64,000 nt of DNA from J027 sp034437655 (GCA_034437655.1 DAOTTU010000103.1:1-64000), one strand, 5' to 3'; shown: positions 28,287-37,838, counted from the first letter of the stretch. Notes: generated by a model from the sequence alone, not told the origin. Numbers and translations are program-made.

Positions 28287-29357
28287 GTGAAAAAACTTAT
28301 TAATGATGTCGAGAACGTTGTAGCCGAGCAGATGGAAGGGATGGGGCTTGCACACCCTGAACTCAAGATTAATCTGGATCCTAAATACATTGTGCGTGCA
28401 GATGCTCCGGTTGCTGGTAAAGTCGCGATCGTTTCTGGCGGTGGTAGCGGCCACGAACCGATGCACGGCGGGTTTGTCGGAAAAGGGATGCTGGATGGGG
28501 CATGTCCCGGTGAAGTTTTCACCTCGCCCACCCCTGACCAAATGTACGAAGCGGCCAAGGCTGTAGACAGTGGTGCAGGCGTACTGTTCCTTGTCAAGAA
28601 TTACACCGGCGACGTACTCAATTTCGAAACCGCTGCTGAGATGGTTCATGCTGAAGGCGTCAAGGTGCAGAGCATTTTGATTGACGACGATGTCGCAGTG
28701 AAAGATAGTCTCTTTACAGCCGGGCGACGTGGTGTGGGTACCACGGTACTTATGGAGAAAATTGTCGGTGCGGCTGCTGATGCTGGCTATGATCTGGACC
28801 AATGCGCTGACCTCGCCCGCAAAGTGAACCTGAACGGCCGCTCGATGGGTTTGTCCCTGACATCTTGCATTGTGCCTGCGGCTGGCAAGCCCACCTTTGA
28901 CCTGGGCGAAAACGAGATTGAAATTGGTATCGGGATTCATGGTGAGCCCGGCCAGCGCCGCGAAGAAATGCAACCTGTTGATGCTGTGACTGAAATTGTT
29001 GCTGCTGAAATTTTGGACGACAAGGGCTATACCCGCACAGTGCGTGAATGGGACCGTGAGAACGGTGAATGGGTTGAAAAAGAACTGACAGACGAACCGT
29101 TTTCGGCTGGTGATCAGGTGATCGCGTTTGTTAACAGCATGGGCGGCACCCCGGTTTCTGAACTATATGCTGTGTACCGCAAGCTGGTGCAGGTGTGCGA
29201 AGCACGGAACATCACGATTGCGCGTAATTTGGTCGGCCCGTACATCACATCGCTGGAAATGCAGGGCTTTTCGATCACATTGTTGAAGGCTGACGACGAA
29301 ATTCTCAAATTCTGGGACGCACCTGTCAACACCCCCGGTTTGCGTTGGGGCGCTTAG
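28287..29357 (+). CDS. dhaK: PEP-dependent dihydroxyacetone kinase, substrate-binding subunit DhaK
   Basis: 356 residues from GTG at 28287, with GAGG seven bases upstream; the ATG five bases earlier stops after two codons. SGGGSGHEPMHGGFVG (about 50-65) is the conserved substrate-pocket loop, and IGIHGEPGQRR places His218 where DhaK binds dihydroxyacetone covalently. DhaK has no ATP-binding domain of its own. The adjacent DhaL and DhaM genes show that this is the phosphotransferase-linked kind, which makes dihydroxyacetone phosphate in the cytoplasm. Confidence 0.95.
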   Translation: MKKLINDVENVVAEQMEGMGLAHPELKINLDPKYIVRADAPVAGKVAIVSGGGSGHEPMHGGFVGKGMLDGACPGEVFTSPTPDQMYEAAKAVDSGAGVLFLVKNYTGDVLNFETAAEMVHAEGVKVQSILIDDDVAVKDSLFTAGRRGVGTTVLMEKIVGAAADAGYDLDQCADLARKVNLNGRSMGLSLTSCIVPAAGKPTFDLGENEIEIGIGIHGEPGQRREEMQPVDAVTEIVAAEILDDKGYTRTVREWDRENGEWVEKELTDEPFSAGDQVIAFVNSMGGTPVSELYAVYRKLVQVCEARNITIARNLVGPYITSLEMQGFSITLLKADDEILKFWDAPVNTPGLRWGA

Positions 29358-29392
29358 ACCCGTCGTTTTGATTATGATATGTTAAACTATTG

Positions 29393-29425
29393 AGGCTGAA
29401 TCCGTACGCTGTATTCAGCCTTTTT
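29393..29425 (+). terminator. Intrinsic terminator between dhaK and dhaL
   Basis: AGGCTGAAT (393-401 of this kilobase) and ATTCAGCCT (413-421) form a perfect 9-bp stem with an 11-base loop, followed by further T residues. It lies inside what should be one operon and would make dhaK transcript more abundant than dhaL-dhaM. Confidence 0.75.
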
Positions 29426-29450
29426 ACGCATTACAACACTGGAGCATAAC

Positions 29451-30089
29451 ATGATTTCCAAGCAACAAGTCGTGGCATGGTTAGAAGCAAGTCGCGATGT
29501 CCTCGAAGAAAATAAAGGCTATTTGACCGAACTGGACTCTCCTATTGGTGACGCGGACCACGGCACAAATATGGCACGTGGCTTTAACAAGCTGCTCGAA
29601 AAGCTACCAAACCCTGACGAAAACGATATTGGTAAACTGCTCAAGTCTTCTGGTATGGCGTTAATGGCCAGCATCGGTGGGGCGAGTGGCCCGCTGTATG
29701 GTACCTTCTTTATGCGGGCTGGTGATGCTGTGAAAGACAAGCAAGCGCTGGCACTTGAAGACCTGACGAATATGCTGACGGCAGGGGTCGAAGGCCTCAA
29801 ACAACGTGGACGCGCTGAGGTTGGCGAGAAAACGATGATTGATGCGTGGCAACCTGCGATTGATGCCTTACAGGCAGGCGTTACAAACAACGATGATATT
29901 GCGGCTGCGGTAGAAGCATGTGTGCAAGCCGCCAAAACAGGGATGGAAAGCACTACCCCGTTGATTGCCAAGAAAGGCCGCGCCAGCTACCTCGGTGAGC
30001 GCAGTATCGGTCACCAGGACCCGGGAGCAACCTCTACCTATATGTTGCTTCAAGCCTTGCTAGACGTTGTGAACAACACGAGTGCCTGA
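29451..30089 (+). CDS. dhaL: Dihydroxyacetone kinase ADP-binding subunit DhaL
   Basis: 212 residues. SPIGDADHGTNMARGF (about 26-41) supplies the aspartates that bind two Mg2+ ions and ADP. The C-terminal GRASYLGERSIGHQDPGATS is also characteristic. DhaL holds ADP permanently; DhaM rephosphorylates it to ATP, which then phosphorylates DhaK-bound dihydroxyacetone. GGAG lies six bases before ATG. It is separated from dhaK by a terminator and from the DhaM fusion by 38 bases. Confidence 0.95.
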   Translation: MISKQQVVAWLEASRDVLEENKGYLTELDSPIGDADHGTNMARGFNKLLEKLPNPDENDIGKLLKSSGMALMASIGGASGPLYGTFFMRAGDAVKDKQALALEDLTNMLTAGVEGLKQRGRAEVGEKTMIDAWQPAIDALQAGVTNNDDIAAAVEACVQAAKTGMESTTPLIAKKGRASYLGERSIGHQDPGATSTYMLLQALLDVVNNTSA

Positions 30090-30127
30090 GCCCTGTTACC
30101 CCACCTGAACCTGACAAGGACATTTTA

Positions 30128-32617
30128 ATGATTGGAATTGTGATTGTTTCCCACAGTGCTGCACTGGCTGACGCGACTCGTGATCTTGCGCAGCAGATGT
30201 CACCGCGTCACATATCTATCGCAGTGGCCGGCGGCACTGGTGACCCCGACGCACCTTTTGGGACTAACCCGATGGCGATCTATGAGGCGATTGAAAGCGT
30301 CTACACCGATGAAGGGGTGTTGGTGCTGATGGATTTAGGTAGTGCGCTGCTGAGTGCCGAAACAGCGATTGAGTTCTTGAGCCCCGAACAACAACCCAAC
30401 GTCTATCTATGTGAGGCCCCCATTGTTGAAGGAGCTTTGGCGGCGGCTGTGCAGGCAGCGGTGGGGTCGTCAATGGAGGCTGTTTTGGCTGAAACACGGC
30501 AGGTGTTGATTGCCAAACGTGACTATTTAGGGGTAGAGGACACGATAGCTTCTGCTGACGCGACGATATCCAAAGACATGACGACTGTTGAACTACGTGT
30601 GCCGAATCCGCTGGGAATACATGCCCGCCCAGCCGCCAAAATTGTGGGTATGATCCATCAACATGCCGTGAACTGCTCTATCGAATATCAGGGGCGGCAG
30701 GTAGATGGTCGCAGCATCAGTTCTGTGATGACGCTTGGTGCAGGGCAGGGCGATAGGGTGACGTTTTATGTCAGTGGTACAGGCACAGCCATGTTTATCA
30801 CAGCGCTAGAGCGATTCTTTGACGATAACCTTGGTGATCGTGATAGTGCGGCCCCAGCCCCCACCCATGCCAAACCCATCCGAAACGATACACCGCAGTC
30901 CGCGCGCGTTGTAACGGGTATCCCGGCTGCTAGAGGAATTGCTATTGCGCGTGCGTATCGGTTGAATGCAAGCGCCATTGATGTCGAAGCGACTCGTATC
31001 CGTGACATTGTTGGTGAACAAAGCCGCCTGGAAAAAGCGGTGCAAGCAGCGACCAATGACCTGCAAGGGCTTTTCCGTGACACACGCCAGAAACTCGGTG
31101 AGAGCGAAGCGGGTATTTTGCAGGCTCACGTCTTGATCTTGCAAGACCCTACCCTGTTAACAACAGTTTCGGAAACTATCCAAAGCCAGGCCCAGGACGC
31201 AGCGTCGGCGTGGTGGCAAAACATCAAAGACATGGCGACCCGCTATCGGTCCTTGGACGACCCGTATATGCAAGCACGGGCTGCTGATGTGCTTGATGTT
31301 GGTAAACGTGTGCTGCGCAAACTTGAACCTGACGCCGTGCATGCGGTCAGCATCCCTGACGACTGTATCCTGGTGGCGACTGACCTTGCCCCCTCAGAGA
31401 CGGCCCGGCTTGACCCGGAACAAGTGCATGGTATTGTCACTGAACAAGGTGGCGCAACCTCACACAGCGCAATTTTTGCACGTGCGTTGGGGATTCCGGC
31501 AGTGGTAGGACTGGGAGAGGTTATACGTCGTATTGAATCTGACAAGACAATTGCGATTGACGGTGAAACAGGACAGGTCTGGCTTGACCCAGACGATGCT
31601 ACCCTGAATACGTTACGTAGACAACAGAATGAATGGCAAGTTGCACAGCGCGAAGTCAATACGTATCGTTTTGGACGTGCAACAACAACGGATGATCGTC
31701 ATATTAAAGTTGCCGCCAACATTGGGCAGGCAGCCGACGCGACCGTTGCTGCAAATGCTGGCGCAGATGGCGTGGGCTTGTTCCGCACCGAATTAATGTT
31801 CATGAATCGTACCAGCGCCCCCACTGAGCAGGAACAACTTCATGCCTACACACAGGCAGCACAGGCCTTCGAAGACAAGCCTGTATTGGTGCGTACGCTA
31901 GACGTGGGTGGTGACAAACCAATCAGCTACATTAACATTGGGCGTGAGGATAACCCCTTTCTGGGCTATCGGGGAATTCGCTACTGGTTGGATACGCCAG
32001 ACATTGCACGGACACAGCTCCGCGCCATTTATCGTGCCAGCGCTATGCATAACGTCAAAATGATGATGCCGATGATCAGCACGTTAACAGAAATTTTGCA
32101 GGTCAAGGCATTGGTGCATGACGTGCTGGGTGAACTGGAAGCCGAAAACTTGCCATTCAACCCCGACATGGAAGTGGGCATGATGATTGAGGTGCCTTCA
32201 GCAGTGTTCATCGCAGACCAGCTTGCCCCACATGTTGACTTCTTCAGCATTGGCACCAATGACCTGACACAATACATCCTTGCGGCAGATCGTGGCAATG
32301 CAAAAACAAGTGGCCTGGTCAGTCCGTTCCAACCAGCGGTGGTGCGGGCGATTCATCGGGTGGTCGAAGCGGCTCACCGTAACCAGATATGGGTTGGGGT
32401 GTGTGGCGAAATGGCGGGGCAAAGTCGAGCGGTGCCGTTGCTTCTTGGGCTTGGGATTGACGAACTCAGTATGAGTGCGCCGGCTGTGGCCGCAGTAAAA
32501 GCGCTGCTTCGTCGCCTGAGTTATGAAGATACCTCTGCACTGGCGACAAGAATCCTCAATGCCGAATCTGCGGAAGACATTGAACAGCAATTGGATGATT
32601 ACCTGTCCGGTTACTAA
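30128..32617 (+). CDS. dhaM: DhaM-HPr-enzyme I fusion phosphotransferase
   Basis: 829 residues carrying a whole phosphoryl chain. An EIIA-Man-like DhaM domain (1-125) has His9 (VIVSHSAAL). An HPr domain (about 153-240) has His165 (PLGIHARPAA). A full enzyme I follows (about 262-825): the swivelling domain has His446 (GGATSHSAIFAR) and the PEP-binding TIM barrel includes GADGVGLFRTE, VRTLDVGGDKP, IGTNDLTQY and Cys759 (GVCGEMAGQ). E. coli DhaM has a truncated EI part and depends on a separate enzyme I; this one appears self-sufficient with PEP. AAGGA precedes the ATG by eight bases. Its stop overlaps that of the convergent LysR gene. Confidence 0.93.
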   Translation: MIGIVIVSHSAALADATRDLAQQMSPRHISIAVAGGTGDPDAPFGTNPMAIYEAIESVYTDEGVLVLMDLGSALLSAETAIEFLSPEQQPNVYLCEAPIVEGALAAAVQAAVGSSMEAVLAETRQVLIAKRDYLGVEDTIASADATISKDMTTVELRVPNPLGIHARPAAKIVGMIHQHAVNCSIEYQGRQVDGRSISSVMTLGAGQGDRVTFYVSGTGTAMFITALERFFDDNLGDRDSAAPAPTHAKPIRNDTPQSARVVTGIPAARGIAIARAYRLNASAIDVEATRIRDIVGEQSRLEKAVQAATNDLQGLFRDTRQKLGESEAGILQAHVLILQDPTLLTTVSETIQSQAQDAASAWWQNIKDMATRYRSLDDPYMQARAADVLDVGKRVLRKLEPDAVHAVSIPDDCILVATDLAPSETARLDPEQVHGIVTEQGGATSHSAIFARALGIPAVVGLGEVIRRIESDKTIAIDGETGQVWLDPDDATLNTLRRQQNEWQVAQREVNTYRFGRATTTDDRHIKVAANIGQAADATVAANAGADGVGLFRTELMFMNRTSAPTEQEQLHAYTQAAQAFEDKPVLVRTLDVGGDKPISYINIGREDNPFLGYRGIRYWLDTPDIARTQLRAIYRASAMHNVKMMMPMISTLTEILQVKALVHDVLGELEAENLPFNPDMEVGMMIEVPSAVFIADQLAPHVDFFSIGTNDLTQYILAADRGNAKTSGLVSPFQPAVVRAIHRVVEAAHRNQIWVGVCGEMAGQSRAVPLLLGLGIDELSMSAPAVAAVKALLRRLSYEDTSALATRILNAESAEDIEQQLDDYLSGY

Positions 32618-33525
32618 GATTCGTGAGTGCCTTGCTGTGCTGACGACATTGAAGATGGGTCTGGCGGCAACACCAGCTTGAGGAGTGGGTTAGGAAAACG
32701 CCGGGTCAGTGTGATGGCAGAAAACGTCTCGGCCAGCCCGGGTAGTTTGGCAACCTCAACCAGTACCCCGCCGGCCAGCTCGTCTTTTACGACAATAGGT
32801 GGCACGACAGCTAGCCCGGTGTGTTCACGCGCAACCAGGCGCAACATAGCCATATCATCCACCTGTGCGACGATTTTTGGTTGTATTTTCATGCGATCAA
32901 CCAGTGCGTCAAACCCGGTGCGGATACTGGACTGTAGCGCTGGCACGACCAATGGTTCATCTTGCAGTAATGTCTTAAGGGGAAGCTGGTCTCTCTGGGG
33001 CAGGGGGCGTCCAATCAAGCTGACGGGTTGCTGGTCGATGGTGTGCGCGACCCAACGCGTTGAGGAGTTGCGTGGCGGGACAAAATTCGACAGAATCACA
33101 TCAAGTTGATAGTCTTCAAGGCTTTCCAGCAGTTCGTCCAGTGTGCCCGAATGGATGATAACCTCAACGCCTTCTGCTGCTAATGCTGGTGCGAGAAACG
33201 TAATCTGAAAATTGCGCGAGAGCGTGGCCAGCGCGCCAACACGCAAGACATTTTGCCGCAAATGGTCTTTTAGACCAAAGGTGCCCTCCAATTCTTCACC
33301 CTTCGCAAAAATTGATTCTGCAAAGTCTAACGCAACCTGGCCAGCTTCTGTGAGTTCTAACCCACGGCCTTTGCGGTCAAATAACTTTTGCCCGAGGTAG
33401 GTTTCTAGCGTGCTAATTTGCATTGACAGCGCAGATTGTGAGATATTATTGTCTTTCGCGGCTTGCGTCAGGCTGGTGGCCTTGGCGACAAGCCAGAAGT
33501 AGCGCAAATGATGGTAATTCAACAT
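32614..33525 (-). CDS. LysR-family regulator, NhaR-like, divergent from dabBA
   Basis: 303 residues from ATG at 33525 (GTG at 33537 is the alternative). The N-terminal winged helix (LNYHHLRYFWLVAKATSLTQAAKDNNISQSALSMQI...) is the LysR type closest in pattern to NhaR, and a substrate-binding domain fills about 90-290. LysR proteins generally control the divergent neighbour, here dabB-dabA, using the 100-base gap between them. The inducer could be a cation, pH or bicarbonate-linked metabolite; this is not visible. The reading frames of this gene and the dhaM fusion overlap by a few bases at their stops. Confidence 0.85.
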   Translation of the reverse strand: MLNYHHLRYFWLVAKATSLTQAAKDNNISQSALSMQISTLETYLGQKLFDRKGRGLELTEAGQVALDFAESIFAKGEELEGTFGLKDHLRQNVLRVGALATLSRNFQITFLAPALAAEGVEVIIHSGTLDELLESLEDYQLDVILSNFVPPRNSSTRWVAHTIDQQPVSLIGRPLPQRDQLPLKTLLQDEPLVVPALQSSIRTGFDALVDRMKIQPKIVAQVDDMAMLRLVAREHTGLAVVPPIVVKDELAGGVLVEVAKLPGLAETFSAITLTRRFPNPLLKLVLPPDPSSMSSAQQGTHES

Positions 33526-33637
33526 GGTATCGTTCACTAAAACTGAATAGATGTGTCAGAAGTATATATTGTGCAGAAAACAATTCCCATGCTAGTCTCG
33601 TTCGGGTTTTGGAAAATTTAGAGGAGAAGTCGGGTAT

Positions 33638-35215
33638 ATGGATGCAGCTACGGAAACAATTTTAGCACTATTTGCCTATTTGGGACCAATGGCACTGTAT
33701 GTGGTGGCCTTGGCGGTGCCCTTCAAGCTGGCAACATCAGCAGAGTCAATATTTCAGGCCGGCCGTGCAGTGACCGCCGTTTCCTTCATTGTCTCGCTCG
33801 TTGGGGGGATTGCCATTCTGGCGACTGACCCGCTGGTGAGTCCCCTCGTGGGCCTGGACGATGTGGGGCTAATGCTGCGGTTGGATGCGCTGAGTATCGT
33901 CATGGTGTGGTTGGTGACGTTCCTCGGTACGTTGCTCATTCAGTTTAGCCGAAACTATCTGGACGGCGACCCCCGCCAGGCTGTGTTTTTGAGCCGTTTG
34001 TATGTGACAATCTCGGCTGTACTATTTTTTGTCCTCTCCGGTAATTTGTACCAATTGGTGTTAGGTTGGATTATTACCAGCCTGGCACTGCATCAATTGT
34101 TGGTCTTCTATGCCGACCGCCCGCGCGCGATTTTTGCGGCCCGCAAGAAATTCATCGTTGCTCGCATGGGCGATGCCTGTTTCATAGCGGCGGCAGTTTT
34201 GATTGCACAGGCTTTTGACACCACGAGCCTCGGTGAGTTGGCAGCGGCAACAAGTGCAGCTTTTGAAAGTGGTGATGCACCCACTGATGCAGGCCCTGCG
34301 GCTGTGCTGGTCGTCATTGCAGCGGCGTTGAAGTCGGCGATGTTCCCCTTCCACGGTTGGCTGTTAGAAGTTATGGAAACCCCCACACCTGTCTCGGCGT
34401 TGTTGCATGCAGGTTTGCTCAACGCGGGGACATTTCTTGTTGTGCGGCTTGGGGAACTGGTGTTCCTTTCAACCCCTGCACTGGTGATGTTGATCTTCAT
34501 CGGTGGCTTCACGGCGATTTTTGCCTCATCTGCGATGATTTCACAGAGCAGCGTCAAAGTCTCGCTGGCCTATTCGAGCGCGGCACACATGGGCTTCATG
34601 CTGATGCTGTGCGGCTTTGGTGCGCATAGTGTGGCGATTATGCACCTGATTGCGCATTCGTTCTACAAAGCCCATGCGTTTCTGTCGTCGGGAAGTATTG
34701 TTGAATACGTCGATTCTACGGGCTCACAAAAACTAAATGCGATCCCTGATCCGCTGGGGTTGGTGCTGAATTTCGCCGCTTCACTGCTGATCTTTGTGTC
34801 GGTAGCCACCCTTGTTGGTGTCGACGTAACCAAACGCCCCGGCGAAACTGCGCTGGGTGCTATTTTTGTGCTGGCGGTGACCTATCTACTGGTGAAGGGA
34901 GCCACCGGAGATGCACCGTTGTATGTGATTGGCCGGACGGCAGTATCGGCAGTGGGGGTGACGCTTGCTTTCTTCGCGCTGGAACTCTCGGCGGCGGCTT
35001 TGCTTGGTGATGCAGTGGCCGTGTTCCCTGCGCCGGACACAGTGACACAGGTGGCTATGGTGCTGGCCGTTATTGCATTCGGTAGTGTGACGCTCCTCAG
35101 TGCATTGTTGCCGGCGCTTGTGCAGCGTCCCGAGTGGCAGGCGTTTTATGTACATCTAAAGAATGGCTTTTATGCCAATGCAGTCTTTGACCGCTTGATC
35201 CGCCCCTTGCGTTAA
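33638..35215 (+). CDS. dabB: Inorganic carbon transporter subunit DabB (proton-conducting, NuoL-like)
   Basis: 525 residues, about 13-14 membrane helices. It belongs to the proton-conducting membrane transporter (NuoL/MrpA) family. The conserved broken-helix region reads ALKSAMFPFHGWLLEVMETP (about 227-246), with the lysine and histidine used in proton transfer, followed by SALLHAGLLNAGTF. In the DAB system, DabB couples cation or proton flow to the cytoplasmic hydration of CO2 by DabA, trapping bicarbonate. A short gap follows before dabA, and no other complex I genes are present, which favours the DAB reading over an antiporter or NADH dehydrogenase. Confidence 0.9.
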   Translation: MDAATETILALFAYLGPMALYVVALAVPFKLATSAESIFQAGRAVTAVSFIVSLVGGIAILATDPLVSPLVGLDDVGLMLRLDALSIVMVWLVTFLGTLLIQFSRNYLDGDPRQAVFLSRLYVTISAVLFFVLSGNLYQLVLGWIITSLALHQLLVFYADRPRAIFAARKKFIVARMGDACFIAAAVLIAQAFDTTSLGELAAATSAAFESGDAPTDAGPAAVLVVIAAALKSAMFPFHGWLLEVMETPTPVSALLHAGLLNAGTFLVVRLGELVFLSTPALVMLIFIGGFTAIFASSAMISQSSVKVSLAYSSAAHMGFMLMLCGFGAHSVAIMHLIAHSFYKAHAFLSSGSIVEYVDSTGSQKLNAIPDPLGLVLNFAASLLIFVSVATLVGVDVTKRPGETALGAIFVLAVTYLLVKGATGDAPLYVIGRTAVSAVGVTLAFFALELSAAALLGDAVAVFPAPDTVTQVAMVLAVIAFGSVTLLSALLPALVQRPEWQAFYVHLKNGFYANAVFDRLIRPLR

Positions 35216-35255
35216 CTTGACCACCACACCGAGAGAATTTAAGGATACAGACATA

Positions 35256-37778
35256 ATGGATACTGAAGCTGTTGTAGTGGATACACAGGCACCAATGACG
35301 ACAGGTGCGGGTAGTACAACCATAAACACCGAAATTGTTGCAGCGGCGGTGGACCGGGCCGGGCGACGGATTGCCCCGCTGTGGCCGTTGCGCAATTTTG
35401 TGGCGGTGAACCCCTATCTGGGCCTCGCTGACCACACCTTTGAAGCAGCCGCGCAATTGCTGGGGCGTCAGGCCGGGGCACGCACAACTGCACCGCGTTC
35501 ATTTTATGCAAAAGCCATCCGCGAAGGACGCATCACTGACGCCGACCTTGAAGCCGCATTGCGTGAAGGTGGTTCGATTACTGGTGCGCCAACGGATATG
35601 ACCGCGCTCAAAGCCTTTGCCGAAAGCGAGGTACCTGAAGTGCAGTTTGAAACTATGCCGACAGTGGCGGATGTTGCACAACAGGCCACCGGCCGCGATT
35701 GGCCGGCGTTTGCTACAGAGTTGATTTCACAATGGGCAGGTTCATACTTTGATCAGGGGCAATCCTACTGGAAGTCGCCGTGGGCGGGGTTGTCTCCGTA
35801 TGCGGCGTGGCGTGCTGAAGCGCGTGTCGATCGGACACCGCAGGTTCGTGGGGTGCATGGTTTCCGGCAGATAGTCGCCACTTTACCCGATGGTGCGCTG
35901 GCAACAATCACTACGCTGTTGCAACAGCTTGACGTGCCTGCTGATGCACTAGACACCTATTTGCATCGACTATTGCTGACCATTCACGGCTGGGCCAGCT
36001 ATGCCCGCTATCAGCTCTGGGAGGCAGAACTGCGTGATGGCACAGATAGCACCCTCACTGAACTGCTGGCTATTCGTTTGGTGTGGGAAGTCGCGTTGCT
36101 GAAGGCTCTTGGGGCGCGTGGTGTTGCAGAACGCTGGGAAACTGCCAAAGCATTACTGCGCCGCACTGAACTGAACGCAGAAGCCCAACGCACGCTGGCC
36201 GCTGAACTGGTGCTGCAACGTGCATTTGACATTGCCTATCAGCGCTACTTGCTGACACAATTTGCTGCTGCCGAAACACCAACCCACAGCACGCGCAAAC
36301 AAGTGCAGGCCGCGTTCTGCATTGATGTCCGCTCTGAAGTGTTTCGGCGTGCGTTTGAATCGCTGGATGCCGGGGTGGAAACGATCGGTTTTGCCGGATT
36401 TTTTGGCTTTCCAATTGAATATGTGCGTCTTGGTGATACGCAGGGTGCGGCCCAGTGTCCCGCCCTGTTGACGCCGCAATTTGTCATTACCGAGTCGTTG
36501 AACGGTGCTTCTCAAGAGGATGTTGCGGCCGCATTGCATAAACGTACGATCCGGCAGCGTGTGGCGAAAGCATGGCGTATGTTCAAGTTTGGTGCTGTCT
36601 CGTGTTTTGGCTTCGTGGGGCCGGTCGGGCTAGCGTACATCAAGAATCTGGTGATGGACACACTCGGTCAGACACGTCCAGTGCCCCAACCAGACACTTT
36701 TGGCTTGCCTAAAAATGCGGTTGCCCGGCGTGGACCCAGCATCGACCCCGATCAGATGCAGGAGCGCCACATTGGTATGACACCAGAGCAGCGGCTTGAT
36801 GTCGCAGAAGGTGTGCTGAAGGCTATGTCCCTTACTGAGAACTTTGCGCGCGTTGTGTTGTTGGCCGGGCATGGCTCGACCACCGTCAATAATCCCTATG
36901 CGACCGGGCTTGACTGCGGCGCATGTGGTGGCAACACCGGGGAAGCCAATGCACGGGTCGCGGTGCAGGTGATGAATGACCCGGCGGTGCGAGCCGGCTT
37001 GAAAGAACGCGGTATCACCATTCCTGACGATACGCTTTTCATTGCTGGTCTGCACAACACCACCACAGACGACGTTAGGCTCTTTGACACCGACACCATC
37101 CCCGCTACACACAAAGATGACATTGCCCGCCTTAAACAACAACTGGCCGAAGCAGCCCACCTGACTCGTGCGGAACGGTCGGCCACGCTGAATATTGCGT
37201 CTAACACTAACGTTGATACAGCCGTGATTCGTCGCAGCAAAGATTGGTCACAGGTGCGGCCCGAATGGGGGCTGGCCGGGTGTGCCGCGTTTATCGTCGC
37301 GCCGCGCGAACGGACTGCCAATGTGGATTTAGGCGGGCGCTCGTTCCTGCATTCTTACAACTGGCAACAGGACGAAGGTTTTGGCGTGCTGGAACTCATC
37401 ATGACAGCACCGATGGTTGTCGCAAGCTGGATCAACCTGCAATACTACGGCTCGACGGTGGATAACGATTTTTTTGGTAGTGGAAATAAGGTGCTGCACA
37501 ATGTGGTCGGTACGCTTGGTGTGTTGGAAGGTAACGGTGGTGATTTGCGCGTGGGCTTGCCGTGGCAATCGGTACACGATGGGCAAAATTATGTGCATGA
37601 ACCACTACGGCTGAACGTGATCATTGAAGCGCCGCGTGAGGCAATGACGGAGATCATCGCCAAACACGACGCTGTGCGTCAACTTGTTGATAACGACTGG
37701 CTGTACTTGTTCGCGATGGATGAAAGTGGCACCGTCTCACACCGTTATACGGGTGACTTGAACTGGACAGCGGTATAA
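35256..37778 (+). CDS. dabA: Inorganic carbon transporter subunit DabA (DUF2309, beta-carbonic-anhydrase-like)
   Basis: 840 residues from ATG at 35256 (AAGGA eleven bases upstream; a TTG at 35217 is less likely). The zinc-site residues of DabA are visible: Cys355 and Asp357 in FCIDVRSE, His539 in AGHGSTTVNNP and Cys554 in GLDCGACGG. DabA resembles a beta-carbonic anhydrase that works only together with DabB, as an energy-coupled CO2-to-bicarbonate pump. Rubisco or another carboxylating enzyme is not seen here; heterotrophs also use DAB to supply bicarbonate for biosynthetic carboxylations. Confidence 0.92.
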   Translation: MDTEAVVVDTQAPMTTGAGSTTINTEIVAAAVDRAGRRIAPLWPLRNFVAVNPYLGLADHTFEAAAQLLGRQAGARTTAPRSFYAKAIREGRITDADLEAALREGGSITGAPTDMTALKAFAESEVPEVQFETMPTVADVAQQATGRDWPAFATELISQWAGSYFDQGQSYWKSPWAGLSPYAAWRAEARVDRTPQVRGVHGFRQIVATLPDGALATITTLLQQLDVPADALDTYLHRLLLTIHGWASYARYQLWEAELRDGTDSTLTELLAIRLVWEVALLKALGARGVAERWETAKALLRRTELNAEAQRTLAAELVLQRAFDIAYQRYLLTQFAAAETPTHSTRKQVQAAFCIDVRSEVFRRAFESLDAGVETIGFAGFFGFPIEYVRLGDTQGAAQCPALLTPQFVITESLNGASQEDVAAALHKRTIRQRVAKAWRMFKFGAVSCFGFVGPVGLAYIKNLVMDTLGQTRPVPQPDTFGLPKNAVARRGPSIDPDQMQERHIGMTPEQRLDVAEGVLKAMSLTENFARVVLLAGHGSTTVNNPYATGLDCGACGGNTGEANARVAVQVMNDPAVRAGLKERGITIPDDTLFIAGLHNTTTDDVRLFDTDTIPATHKDDIARLKQQLAEAAHLTRAERSATLNIASNTNVDTAVIRRSKDWSQVRPEWGLAGCAAFIVAPRERTANVDLGGRSFLHSYNWQQDEGFGVLELIMTAPMVVASWINLQYYGSTVDNDFFGSGNKVLHNVVGTLGVLEGNGGDLRVGLPWQSVHDGQNYVHEPLRLNVIIEAPREAMTEIIAKHDAVRQLVDNDWLYLFAMDESGTVSHRYTGDLNWTAV

Positions 37779-37806
37779 AGATCGACTCTACACCGACAAG
37801 TTAATC

Positions 37807-37838
37807 AGAGAGGGGCTTGCGCTGTGGTACCCCTCTCT
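37807..37838. terminator. Hairpin between convergent dabA and sugar-permease genes
   Basis: AGAGAGGGG (37807-37815) and CCCCTCTCT (37830-37838) form a perfect 9-bp stem with a 14-base loop. No clear T run follows on either strand, so it is a weak or bidirectional terminator. Confidence 0.5.

Noticed and set aside
28143..28973. Long minus-strand reading frame opposite dhaK
   Set aside because: It is a shadow of dhaK, whose motifs are all intact; the predicted peptide has no recognisable domain.
33638..35215. dabB as an NADH dehydrogenase subunit 5 or Mrp antiporter gene
   Set aside because: No other complex I or Mrp genes are adjacent, and the following gene is clearly DabA (DUF2309).
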